A DNA stretch of 10,067 bases from Promethearchaeota archaeon (GTDB lineage Archaea > Asgardarchaeota > Lokiarchaeia > Sigyniarchaeales > SOKP01). The stretch's first letter is position 1. Every line of letters starts with the position of its first letter. Positions 1-5,975 of this stretch are shown here, piece by piece. The DNA lies in the NCBI GenBank assembly GCA_030615145.1, contig JAUWZT010000131.1:1-10067 (forward strand). Direction: 5' to 3'. The notes beneath the pieces were generated by a model. That model made no database searches and was not told where the DNA came from. It saw only the letters and a list, made by a program, of their open reading frames with translations. Made by a program: the position numbers and the translations under genes.

Positions 1-1
1 A

Positions 2-439
2 GGACATTTGAGCGAGAAAGCTACTCGTCTTAACAACATCGGGAGGATTCATTATGACCAAGGGAACTATCCAGAGGCATTAAAGCGGTACGAGGAGGCA
101 CTAAAAATCGACGAGCAATTAGGAGATCTGAGCGGGAAAGCAACAATACTTGATAACATTGGGACGATTTATAATGCACAAGGGAATTATTCTGAGGCAT
201 TAAAGCGGTACGAGCAGGCACTAAAAATCGACGAGCAATTAGGAGATTTGAGCGGGAAAGCCACTCGTCTTAATAACATCGGGACGATTTATAAAGCACA
301 AGGGAACTATCAAGAGGCATTGAAGCGCTATGAAGAGGCAATACAAATTCTCAATGAACTAGGATTAAGCGAATCACCAAATGCTAAGATTATTAAAAAA
401 AATTTTGAAATTCTAAAGAGTAAAAGTCCACAAAATTGA
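2..439 (+). CDS. TPR-repeat protein, C-terminal part (5' end outside window)
   Basis: This is a protein-interaction scaffold made of tetratricopeptide repeats; partner and pathway cannot be read from the sequence. The frame is open to the left edge (the codons before the TTG at 8 read Gly-His), and that TTG sits exactly at a repeat boundary, so it is an internal codon rather than the start. Three 40-residue units are visible, each with the pattern NIG.IY..QGNY.EALKRYE.AL, which is the long TPR form (TPR_12, like kinesin light chain and LGN) rather than the 34-residue form. They end with a short charged tail of about 23 residues without repeat character, so the C-terminus is complete. The units are nearly identical in DNA and look richer in G+C than the rest of the window. 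A T7 tract lies 55 bases after the stop. The TPR identity is secure; the full length is unknown. Confidence 0.9.
   Translation, partial: GHLSEKATRLNNIGRIHYDQGNYPEALKRYEEALKIDEQLGDLSGKATILDNIGTIYNAQGNYSEALKRYEQALKIDEQLGDLSGKATRLNNIGTIYKAQGNYQEALKRYEEAIQILNELGLSESPNAKIIKKNFEILKSKSPQN
8..367 (+). repeat. Three tandem 120-bp coding repeats (TPR units)
   Basis: The units are 8-127, 128-247 and 248-367, in phase with codons and without indels. Units 1 and 2 are identical over their last 50 or so bases apart from one G/C change. Unit 3 drifts toward its 3' end, as expected for the last repeat of an array. The array probably continues beyond the left edge. Confidence 0.9.
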
Positions 440-493
440 TAGTTGAACCAATAAAAAAGAAATATAGAGAATATTTAATTCTTTTAGTCAAGA

Positions 494-500
494 TTTTTTT
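494..500 (+). terminator. T-tract, possible terminator of the TPR gene
   Basis: A run of seven T lies 55 bases after the TPR stop codon. Archaeal RNA polymerase terminates at U-rich tracts without needing a hairpin, so this is plausible. T-runs are common in such AT-rich DNA, so the support is modest. Confidence 0.35.
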
Positions 501-588
501 AAGGAATGTGATATGAGTGAAAAACACCACCATATCAAACCAGAGAAATTAGGTTTCAATGAATTTATTTCAAGATTTTTCCATAAAA

Positions 589-2316
589 TTAATCTTGTTT
601 CTGGATAAAGTCAAGACTATCTAAAATAAATTTTAATTTTAAAGCTTCTGATCCCCCTGAAATTTGAATATTTACCAATGATTCCTCATCAATTCCTGTA
701 ACATTTATCTCAATCAATAAATCTTCAGTTCTAATTTGTTTCGTTTGTCTTCTTCTAAAAGCTTCTTGTAATGGCTTATCCAATTTGGGAAATTCGCTCG
801 CAACATCTGCCCAAATCTCTTTATTATACATGTATTTAAAAATATAGTCTGTAACTGTTTGTTTATATAATTCTTGATTACATAAATTGATTAAATATGC
901 TCTGTTTGAGAAATCTATATCTTCAATTAGATTATTTCGAATACTCGCAAGCGTGTTAATATCTCCACTTTTTGAGGCGATATTTATTTTTTGGGCGAGT
1001 TTAGAATACTTTTTATCTTTAATTGAATTGGCAAAAGGAATCAAATCGTATTTAACGATTAAATCGTTTTTCTGATAATTCTTAAGCGTAGTTAAATCTT
1101 CTTTTTCCGAATTTCCATCCCTAAATCGTTTAGTTATTTGATAACAAACTTCGCGATTGATAAAACGCTTCTGAATTTGATTTAAAATGTTTTTTGAGAA
1201 TTCATATTGGCTCCCCCAATACGGCGATTTTTCTAATTCCCTTCTAGAATAAATTACCCTATGAGAAATAACATAAGGGGCTATAGTATTGACGATATTA
1301 ACATCAATTTTTTTAAGATCTAACAACCAAGTTAGAGCTTTCGAATATCTCAAAAGATCTTTTGCTACTCTTACACTTAATATTGATTCGATTTTATTGC
1401 ATACATTTTGTCCTGTATTAAAGTGACAACCCGAGCATAATCCAGTGCTTGGTTTGAGATTTTCAGAATTTCCCTTATCTACCCTCGCACATAATGTATA
1501 TTCTCTTATTATTGCGTGGATGAAATTATTCACTTCAGCATTAAAACCGATTCTGTTCACATAATACCAAATCTCCATTAACTCGTCAATCGTTAAGACT
1601 TTAGGAACTTGGATTATTTCTTCATAACCCGAGTACTTCTCGTCTTTACCAGTCAAAATTAATTCTAAATCGTGACTAGCGGGCATTACAATTGGAATTG
1701 AAATCCCAAACCTATCTAAAAATGGGCGCGATAATTCAAATGTCCCAACATCTTGTGGATTAATTGTTGCATATAAAGTAAATTTATCAATCGTTTTAAT
1801 TTCGTCGTAGTATTTGATAGTGCCTTCTGCTAACAAAGATAAGAGAATATCTTGAGCGTAAGGAGTTAGACGATTGACTTCATCAATAATTTTCCAAAAC
1901 TTTGTAACAAATTGCCTCCATACAACTTCTTCTTCGCCTTTATGCATTAATTTTCCTAGTTTAAGAGTTCCAACTAACTTTTCTTCGGTAAGTTGCGGAT
2001 GTCCTCGAATTATTGAAGATTCGATATCATTTAATGAGTATCCTGTAAACATGCGTCCTAAAAGTTTTGTGAGACTGGTTTTACCACCTCCGTGTCCACC
2101 AACTAGGATCATTGCAGAATTGGGAACCAGGGCGTTTAACACGCATATTGATAGTATTTCTGGTAATTTTTTTGTGTTTACTTTTTGAGTATCTTCATCA
2201 AAGTATTTTATTTCTAAATTCTTTGAATGGACAAATAATTGGTTAGCTTGCGTAATATTGATTATTTTCCATACTTTCTTCCTTAATAACTCTTCTTCAG
2301 CTATTTTTGTCGACAT
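589..2316 (-). CDS. MoxR-type AAA+ ATPase with a four-cysteine insert
   Basis: This is a cytoplasmic AAA+ ATPase of the MoxR class, a group that usually remodels or inserts cofactors into protein complexes together with a VWA-domain partner. The AAA+ signatures appear in order. Walker A is GGHGGGKT (residues 73-80). Walker B is WKIIDEVNR (141-149, D145/E146). Sensor 1 is ATINP (N186). The arginine finger is in PFLDRF (R202), and sensor 2 is in SVR (R316). Between the arginine finger and sensor 2 lie four cysteines, C276, C294, C297 and C306 (CX17CX2CX8C), which could bind zinc or an Fe-S cluster. Residues after about 370 form a C-terminal region of about 200 residues that I do not recognise; I see no VWA MIDAS motif in it. 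No VWA gene is adjacent, and the gene converges on the TPR gene. The ATG start at 2316 has no Shine-Dalgarno but a TATA-like AT box 23-30 bases upstream. The ATPase class is sure; the substrate is unknown. Confidence 0.88.
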   Translation of the reverse strand: MSTKIAEEELLRKKVWKIINITQANQLFVHSKNLEIKYFDEDTQKVNTKKLPEILSICVLNALVPNSAMILVGGHGGGKTSLTKLLGRMFTGYSLNDIESSIIRGHPQLTEEKLVGTLKLGKLMHKGEEEVVWRQFVTKFWKIIDEVNRLTPYAQDILLSLLAEGTIKYYDEIKTIDKFTLYATINPQDVGTFELSRPFLDRFGISIPIVMPASHDLELILTGKDEKYSGYEEIIQVPKVLTIDELMEIWYYVNRIGFNAEVNNFIHAIIREYTLCARVDKGNSENLKPSTGLCSGCHFNTGQNVCNKIESILSVRVAKDLLRYSKALTWLLDLKKIDVNIVNTIAPYVISHRVIYSRRELEKSPYWGSQYEFSKNILNQIQKRFINREVCYQITKRFRDGNSEKEDLTTLKNYQKNDLIVKYDLIPFANSIKDKKYSKLAQKINIASKSGDINTLASIRNNLIEDIDFSNRAYLINLCNQELYKQTVTDYIFKYMYNKEIWADVASEFPKLDKPLQEAFRRRQTKQIRTEDLLIEINVTGIDEESLVNIQISGGSEALKLKFILDSLDFIQKQD

Positions 2317-2360
2317 TTGAGGAATTCTCGTAGGATTTATAATATTAAATAAAAATCAGT

Positions 2361-2555
2361 TCATTTATTTAATTTTAACCATTTTTCTAAGCGTTCTTTA
2401 GCTTCTTCGTGTGTATATAAATTTCCTTCCTTCGAATCTTTTAATCCCTTCTCAATTTTTTGTCTTACATATATTGCTTCGATGATATCTTCCAAACTTA
2501 TATCATCAGGAAGATTTTTTATCATTTCTATGATATTTTCCTTTTGAGTTGGCAT
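2361..2555 (-). CDS. Small antitoxin-like protein, no toxin adjacent
   Basis: A 64-residue acidic and basic helical protein with the pattern LPDDISLEDIIEAIYV, then QKIEKGLKDSKEG, then HEEAKERLEKWLK. This resembles small antitoxins found beside RelE/ParE-type toxins in bacteria and archaea; the likeness is from memory of the pattern and needs a profile search. I chose the ATG at 2555. The frame also opens at a TTG at 2585, but that would add ten hydrophobic residues unlike the family. A TATA box (2594-2601, minus) about 42 bases upstream of the ATG would give a leader of roughly 16 bases. The next gene on the same strand, 44 bases on, is the ATPase and not a toxin, and the gene before it is a HAD phosphatase. 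It may therefore be an orphan antitoxin or may serve another role. Confidence 0.65.
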   Translation of the reverse strand: MPTQKENIIEMIKNLPDDISLEDIIEAIYVRQKIEKGLKDSKEGNLYTHEEAKERLEKWLKLNK

Positions 2556-2593
2556 GATATTTTCTATTAAGTAAATAAAAATCAATTTGTTAA

Positions 2594-2601
2594 TATATAA
2601 A
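2594..2601 (-). promoter_or_regulatory. TATA box of the antitoxin-like gene
   Basis: On the minus strand this reads TTTATATA, the archaeal TATA consensus, centred about 42 bases before the ATG at 2555. Initiation some 25 bases downstream would leave a short leader without a Shine-Dalgarno site. Confidence 0.45.
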
Positions 2602-2657
2602 TTAATATTTTTTTATAAATAAGAGCACTTAATCTATTTACCAAAATTTTAAGGTAA

Positions 2658-3344
2658 TTAGAATTTGAGTATTTCGTTTAATTGCTCAATAACAAAATCA
2701 GGGTTGTATTCCCAAGCCCCATAGCCATCGCGATACTTATTTTTATCTCTTCTTATTAAACATGCTGAGATATTTGCTTTTTTTGCAGCATAAACATCTA
2801 CAATCGAATCACCAATCATAATGGCTTTCTCTTTTTTTGGATCGTATTTTAATTTCTCTAAAACTGACAAAACACCTAAAGGTGATGGTTTAGCAATCGA
2901 TTGGTCCTTGTCAAACGACAAACCAAAGAAATAATTGAAATATTTAGTGATATTAAATTTTTTTACTATGAAATCAACAATGTAATCTGCTGAGTTCGAT
3001 ACTATTGCTAATTTTTTGTTTGCATCATAAATCTCTTCTAAAACGCTTTTAGCATCGTTAAAAAGGAAAATATCATTTTTTTGAACGAGAATTTCTCTAT
3101 ATTCAAAGTCAATTTTATCAAAACATTTCCAAAAATCGTGAACATTATTCGTTCCCCACTTTATTAAGTAATCAATATAACTATTACCAGAAAACCAGAA
3201 CTTATTTCTCTCGCTCCTCTCTGGAACATGCTTAGTTAAACATTGTTTAAGAGTTTCTAATAAAATATTATCAAAATATTCCTTAGAATTAGGAATATAA
3301 AGAAGACAATTATCCAAATCAAATAAATAGTAATTATACTTCAT
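2658..3344 (-). CDS. HAD-superfamily phosphatase (phosphoglycolate phosphatase-like)
   Basis: A 228-residue soluble HAD hydrolase with a helical cap, close to the usual 210-240 residues of the phosphoglycolate phosphatase/pyrimidine nucleotidase branch. All four HAD motifs are present. Motif I is FDLDNCLL, with nucleophile D9 and acid/base D11. Motif II is IVSNS (S116). Motif III is the lysine of AKPSP (K152). Motif IV is IGDSIVD (D179, D183) and binds Mg2+. Residue 13, usually Thr or Val in DxDx(T/V), is Cys here. The cap (about residues 16-90) lies between motifs I and II as in C1-cap members. The substrate cannot be told: phosphoglycolate, nucleotide or another small phosphoester. The gene starts 1 base after the stop codon of the CX4C/CX2C protein gene, so the two are almost certainly translated from one mRNA. 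Confidence 0.85.
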   Translation of the reverse strand: MKYNYYLFDLDNCLLYIPNSKEYFDNILLETLKQCLTKHVPERSERNKFWFSGNSYIDYLIKWGTNNVHDFWKCFDKIDFEYREILVQKNDIFLFNDAKSVLEEIYDANKKLAIVSNSADYIVDFIVKKFNITKYFNYFFGLSFDKDQSIAKPSPLGVLSVLEKLKYDPKKEKAIMIGDSIVDVYAAKKANISACLIRRDKNKYRDGYGAWEYNPDFVIEQLNEILKF

Positions 3345-3345
3345 G

Positions 3346-3708
3346 TTAAAAATAACCTACATGTCCTAAATTATTACCTTCTTCGTCTAACGCGTATACT
3401 ATTCCCATAGAGAGAGGTTCTTGGTTTTCTTCTTTAGTAGATTTAGCTACACGTTTAATGGTTTCCAATTTTAAAATATAAATCCCATTACATTTCTTAC
3501 ACTTAACATAGATTTTTTTAACATGCTTCTGATCATCCTCAAATTCTTCTTTCTTAAATGGGTCTAATAATTTAGGGTCGTTATTATCGCAATTTTTTAG
3601 AAAACATTGATCTAAAGAGATTCTTTCCATACCCCTTCGAGCAAGAGCAATAAAAGCGTGAGTAGGAATTTCATATCTTAGATCTTCTTTATCGGCTTTA
3701 TCGGTCAT
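3346..3708 (-). CDS. Hypothetical protein with CX4C and CX2C pairs (possible zinc site)
   Basis: A 120-residue protein I do not recognise. Two cysteine pairs, C35/C40 (CFLKNC) and C70/C73 (CKKC), could form a four-Cys zinc site with an intervening loop of about 30 residues; the segment after CKKC is predicted-looking beta (NGIYILKLE). The N-terminus is charged and polar, and there is no signal peptide or membrane segment. It is the first gene of a two-gene unit with the HAD phosphatase (1-base gap) and is divergent from gatC. It could be a nucleic-acid-binding or metal-binding accessory protein; that is inference only. The ATG at 3708 has no Shine-Dalgarno. A TATA-like TCTATAAAC about 47 bases upstream (minus strand, near 3751-3759) is the best promoter candidate. 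Confidence 0.7.
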   Translation of the reverse strand: MTDKADKEDLRYEIPTHAFIALARRGMERISLDQCFLKNCDNNDPKLLDPFKKEEFEDDQKHVKKIYVKCKKCNGIYILKLETIKRVAKSTKEENQEPLSMGIVYALDEEGNNLGHVGYF

Positions 3709-3867
3709 ACTTAATAAAAAAGTATAAGGTAATTAACTCTTATTATTATTGTTTATAGAAATTCGTTTATTACGATTAGCTTTAAAATAATTATTTAAGG
3801 TGATTAAGATTAATTACAATCAAATATTACAATTTCTGAAGAATTAAATTTCGTTATTGAGTTAAAT

Positions 3868-4173
3868 ATGTCAAAAAAGGAAGATTTCTCAAAAGAGACG
3901 TTGGAACACGTATCTAAGTTAGCTTTATTAGATTTAAGTGAGGAAGAGAAAGAGAAATTAGCTAAACAATTAGGAGATATACTTAACTATTTCAAAAAGT
4001 TAAACGATTTAGATACTTCAAATGTTGAACCCATGACACACCCCATCGAGGGTCTAAAAAACGTGTTTAGAGAAGATGTTCCGTGGGAATCGCTTTCAAA
4101 CGAAGAAGCGTTAAAAAACGCTGAACATACTAAGGATGGTCATTTTAAAGCGCCAAGAATTTTAAAAAGGTAG
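3868..4173 (+). CDS. gatC: Aspartyl/glutamyl-tRNA amidotransferase subunit C
   Basis: This is the small subunit of the GatCAB amidotransferase, which converts Asp-tRNA(Asn) or Glu-tRNA(Gln) to the amide form; GatC wraps around and stabilises the GatA-GatB pair. In archaea GatCAB mainly serves Asn-tRNA, because Glu-tRNA(Gln) is handled by GatDE. The 101 residues match the family along their whole length. They include V.KLALLDLSEEEKE (residues 15-27), the helix ending in L.DILNYF, the DTSNVEPM segment near 50-56, the NVFREDVPW element (65-73), and the C-terminal DGHFKAPRIL in place of the usual DG.F.VPR.L. No gatA or gatB follows: the gene downstream is convergent. It is divergent from the CX4C/CX2C protein gene across a 159-base AT-rich gap. 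The start ATG has no Shine-Dalgarno site. Confidence 0.93.
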   Translation: MSKKEDFSKETLEHVSKLALLDLSEEEKEKLAKQLGDILNYFKKLNDLDTSNVEPMTHPIEGLKNVFREDVPWESLSNEEALKNAEHTKDGHFKAPRILKR

Positions 4174-4195
4174 TATTTTATTCCTTATATTAACA

Positions 4196-4214
4196 AAATT
4201 TTCTATGAAAATTT
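4196..4214. repeat. Perfect 8-bp inverted repeat between convergent genes
   Basis: AAATTTTC and GAAAATTT are exact reverse complements separated by TAT, lying between the stop codons of gatC (+) and the hydratase gene (-). It could fold as a hairpin in either transcript and protect 3' ends or aid termination. It is AT-rich, so chance is possible. Confidence 0.4.
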
Positions 4215-4232
4215 AAAAATAAATGTAAAAAA
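4215..4232 (-). terminator. T-tracts after the hydratase gene
   Basis: On the minus strand a T6 run (4227-4232) comes directly after the stop codon at 4235, followed by a T5 run (4215-4219) and the inverted repeat. This fits an archaeal U-tract terminator for the hydratase transcript. Confidence 0.45.
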
Positions 4233-4234
4233 GA

Positions 4235-5068
4235 TTAGTCAACCCAAAAGTTCTTGGATAATCCTCTTCTTGTTTGCCATAATTCGTCCTTACTACCGAA
4301 CCCCATTACACCCTTACCTTGATCTGCGTCTTTCACTTTCCACATACCATTAACGGCTCCAGATAAAGCTCCAGATAAGGCCTCAAAGCCTTGAGCTGTA
4401 TATAAGTCACATTCCACTCCCTTATTTATTATAAACTTTAGTTGGCGCATTGCTTGTTGGTTTTTTGCTTTAAGTACTTCTAATAATTTTTCGACTTCAT
4501 TATCAAGTTGGTCATTTGGGACAAGACGGTTCCATAAATTCCATTGTACGGCTGTCTTTCCGGGATGTAAGGCGCCAAGTATATTAATCTCTTTGGCTCT
4601 TCTTCTTCCTATAAGCCGAGCCATTCTTGTAGTACCACCCCATCCTGGAGTAATTCCAACATCAACTTCTGGCATACCCCATATAGAGCGTTCAGTTGCT
4701 ATTACAAAGTCTACTGCCATAGTTATCTCAAGTCCGCCACCCACGGCATAACCATCCACAGCAGCAATCGTAATCTTATCCAATTCTTCAATTGCATTAG
4801 CCATACTCTGATAATATCTTACTCTACGCATGATCCCATTAGCATCGCCCCATCTAATCATTTCTGTGATGTCGTCACCTACGCAAAAATTACCACCGGC
4901 ACCTCTAAAAACTAAGTACTTAAGTCTTTTTGAATCTTGGACGTGTTTTACCGCAGCTACTATTTCATCTGATAGGGTCATACTTAACGCATTCAACTTA
5001 GCAGGTCTATTAAGAGTTATAAACGCTGCTTTATCCTTCTCTTCATATATTAAATCTTTATATTCCAT
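4235..5068 (-). CDS. Enoyl-CoA hydratase/isomerase family protein (crotonase fold)
   Basis: A cytoplasmic crotonase-fold enzyme, most likely hydrating an enoyl-CoA thioester as in fatty-acid or aromatic-acid beta-oxidation. Its 277 residues are a little above the usual 255-265. The first oxyanion-hole region is RGAGGNFCVGDDITEM (55-70) and the second is GYAVGGGLEI (106-115). The two catalytic glutamates, E114 and E134 (in MPEVDVG), are 20 residues apart exactly as in rat mitochondrial hydratase, which favours true hydratase chemistry. PGWGGTTRMARLIGRRRAKE (141-160) is the conserved loop and helix. The last 35 or so residues (GKGVMGFGSKDELWQTRRGL and on) are not the common hydratase tail. The reading frame looks richer in G+C than its neighbours. 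A TATA box centred 26 bases before the ATG indicates a leaderless mRNA. The FilR1-type regulator gene lies 67 bases upstream on the same strand. The precise acyl substrate is unknown. Confidence 0.9.
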   Translation of the reverse strand: MEYKDLIYEEKDKAAFITLNRPAKLNALSMTLSDEIVAAVKHVQDSKRLKYLVFRGAGGNFCVGDDITEMIRWGDANGIMRRVRYYQSMANAIEELDKITIAAVDGYAVGGGLEITMAVDFVIATERSIWGMPEVDVGITPGWGGTTRMARLIGRRRAKEINILGALHPGKTAVQWNLWNRLVPNDQLDNEVEKLLEVLKAKNQQAMRQLKFIINKGVECDLYTAQGFEALSGALSGAVNGMWKVKDADQGKGVMGFGSKDELWQTRRGLSKNFWVD

Positions 5069-5090
5069 ATTCTATTTTTATGCAACATTG

Positions 5091-5098
5091 AATATAAA
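5091..5098 (-). promoter_or_regulatory. TATA box of the hydratase gene (leaderless promoter)
   Basis: On the minus strand this reads TTTATATT, centred 26.5 bases upstream of the A of the ATG at 5068. Archaeal transcription begins about 25 bases after the TATA centre, so the mRNA should start at or next to the start codon. No Shine-Dalgarno is present, which agrees. Confidence 0.6.
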
Positions 5099-5135
5099 GA
5101 AAATTTGACAAAAATCAAACAATTTCGGATTTATT

Positions 5136-5894
5136 TTATTTTGTTATTTTACCATTCTTTACAGTGAAAGGGAACTCCTTTGAATTCTCCCAAAAGTGAA
5201 AAAACAGATTTTTTAAGTATTCATAACCTTTAGAATCTTTAATAAAGAATCCTTCATTAAAATCTGGAGCATTAATTGTTAGATTTGGAAGAAAAAGAAA
5301 TCCTTGTCCGAGATCTGATAAAATTAGGCATATATGAACTTCTGATAGGATTTTTACCTCATATTTTGTTCGTTCATGATCTACTTCGAAACCATATTTT
5401 AACATAGAAGGGGGTATTATCAGATTAACGTGCTTAACTTTTATTTCATAAGGAAATGGGTCATTTGTCATAATCCATAAGTCATTCATAGCGGATTCGA
5501 TGAAGGTTTTAACTTTAACCATTAGATTTCCCGTTCCAATAATATGTTCAGATGACCTTAAATGTTCTAAACCTTGTAATAATTCTTCAGGAATATCATC
5601 TATCCTATGAGTTTTAAAATATTCACTGTTTTTTAAAATAAAATCAAGAGGCATAAATAATTTTACAATAATTGTTCCAAAATGAGTTAATTCATATTTT
5701 CTGCCAGGAAATGTTTCTTTAGTAATTAAGTTATACTCAGCAAGTCGTCCAATATGTCTTGAGATCTCTGAATGTGAAATATCCCCAATTTTCTCCTTCA
5801 TTTCAGATACAGTTAAATTATTCTCATAGAGATTCACAAGAATACTAGTTCTTATAGGATTTGCGATTTCAGATAATATTTTCGAATACTTCAT
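5136..5894 (-). CDS. FilR1-type winged-helix transcriptional regulator
   Basis: A 252-residue DNA-binding regulator. Residues 1-75 form an ArsR-like winged helix: the opening SEIANPIRTSILVNLYE, a recognition helix around SHSEISRHIGRLAEYNLI (40-57), and a wing ending in GRKYELTHFG. The remainder fits the FilR1 middle domain (formerly DUF1724), with the linker FKTHRIDDIPEELLQGLEHL (93-112), a strand-rich ligand-type domain, and a C-terminal LFFHFWENSKEF helix. That family is named after the filamentation regulator of methanogens; its members are thought to sense a signal through the C-terminal domain, and the ligand here is unknown. It ends 67 bases before the hydratase start on the same strand, so the hydratase gene is a candidate target. 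A strong TATA box about 25 bases before the ATG suggests a leaderless mRNA. Confidence 0.85.
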   Translation of the reverse strand: MKYSKILSEIANPIRTSILVNLYENNLTVSEMKEKIGDISHSEISRHIGRLAEYNLITKETFPGRKYELTHFGTIIVKLFMPLDFILKNSEYFKTHRIDDIPEELLQGLEHLRSSEHIIGTGNLMVKVKTFIESAMNDLWIMTNDPFPYEIKVKHVNLIIPPSMLKYGFEVDHERTKYEVKILSEVHICLILSDLGQGFLFLPNLTINAPDFNEGFFIKDSKGYEYLKNLFFHFWENSKEFPFTVKNGKITK

Positions 5895-5914
5895 TGAGCG
5901 TCAATATTATTTAT

Positions 5915-5924
5915 TTTATATAAC
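5915..5924 (-). promoter_or_regulatory. TATA box of the FilR1-type regulator gene
   Basis: On the minus strand this reads GTTATATAAA, preceded by the purine-rich AAAGAA that fits a BRE. Its centre is about 25 bases before the ATG at 5894, the right spacing for a leaderless transcript. A second perfect-looking TATAAAAGG lies farther upstream at 5934-5942 and could drive a longer transcript. Confidence 0.6.
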
Positions 5925-5975
5925 TTCTTTTTGCCTTTTATAGAGTAATAACACAATTTCGAAATGAACAATATG

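Noticed and set aside
30..221. Open frame on the minus strand inside the TPR array
   Set aside because: It is the antisense of the repeats; its protein has no sensible pattern and repeats only because the DNA does.
1874..2188. Plus-strand open frame of 104 codons inside the ATPase gene
   Set aside because: It lies opposite the most conserved AAA+ motifs, which explain the sequence fully.
2583..2585. TTG start for the antitoxin-like gene
   Set aside because: It would add ten hydrophobic residues out of keeping with the family, and the ATG at 2555 has a TATA box at a workable distance.
2651..3735. 10-base direct repeat AAGGTAATTA flanking the HAD two-gene unit, as in a mobile insertion
   Set aside because: No terminal inverted repeats, transposase or recombinase; in such AT-rich DNA a 10-base match over 1 kb is weak evidence.
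3798..3840. C/D-box-like guide RNA between the divergent CX4C/CX2C gene and gatC
   Set aside because: A GTGATTA resembling a C box and a CTGA about 36 bases later exist, but the C box has a mismatch and no D'/C' pair or terminal stem is evident.
4830..5108. Plus-strand open frame of 92 codons across the hydratase start
   Set aside because: Antisense to conserved crotonase motifs and to the TATA box; no independent support.
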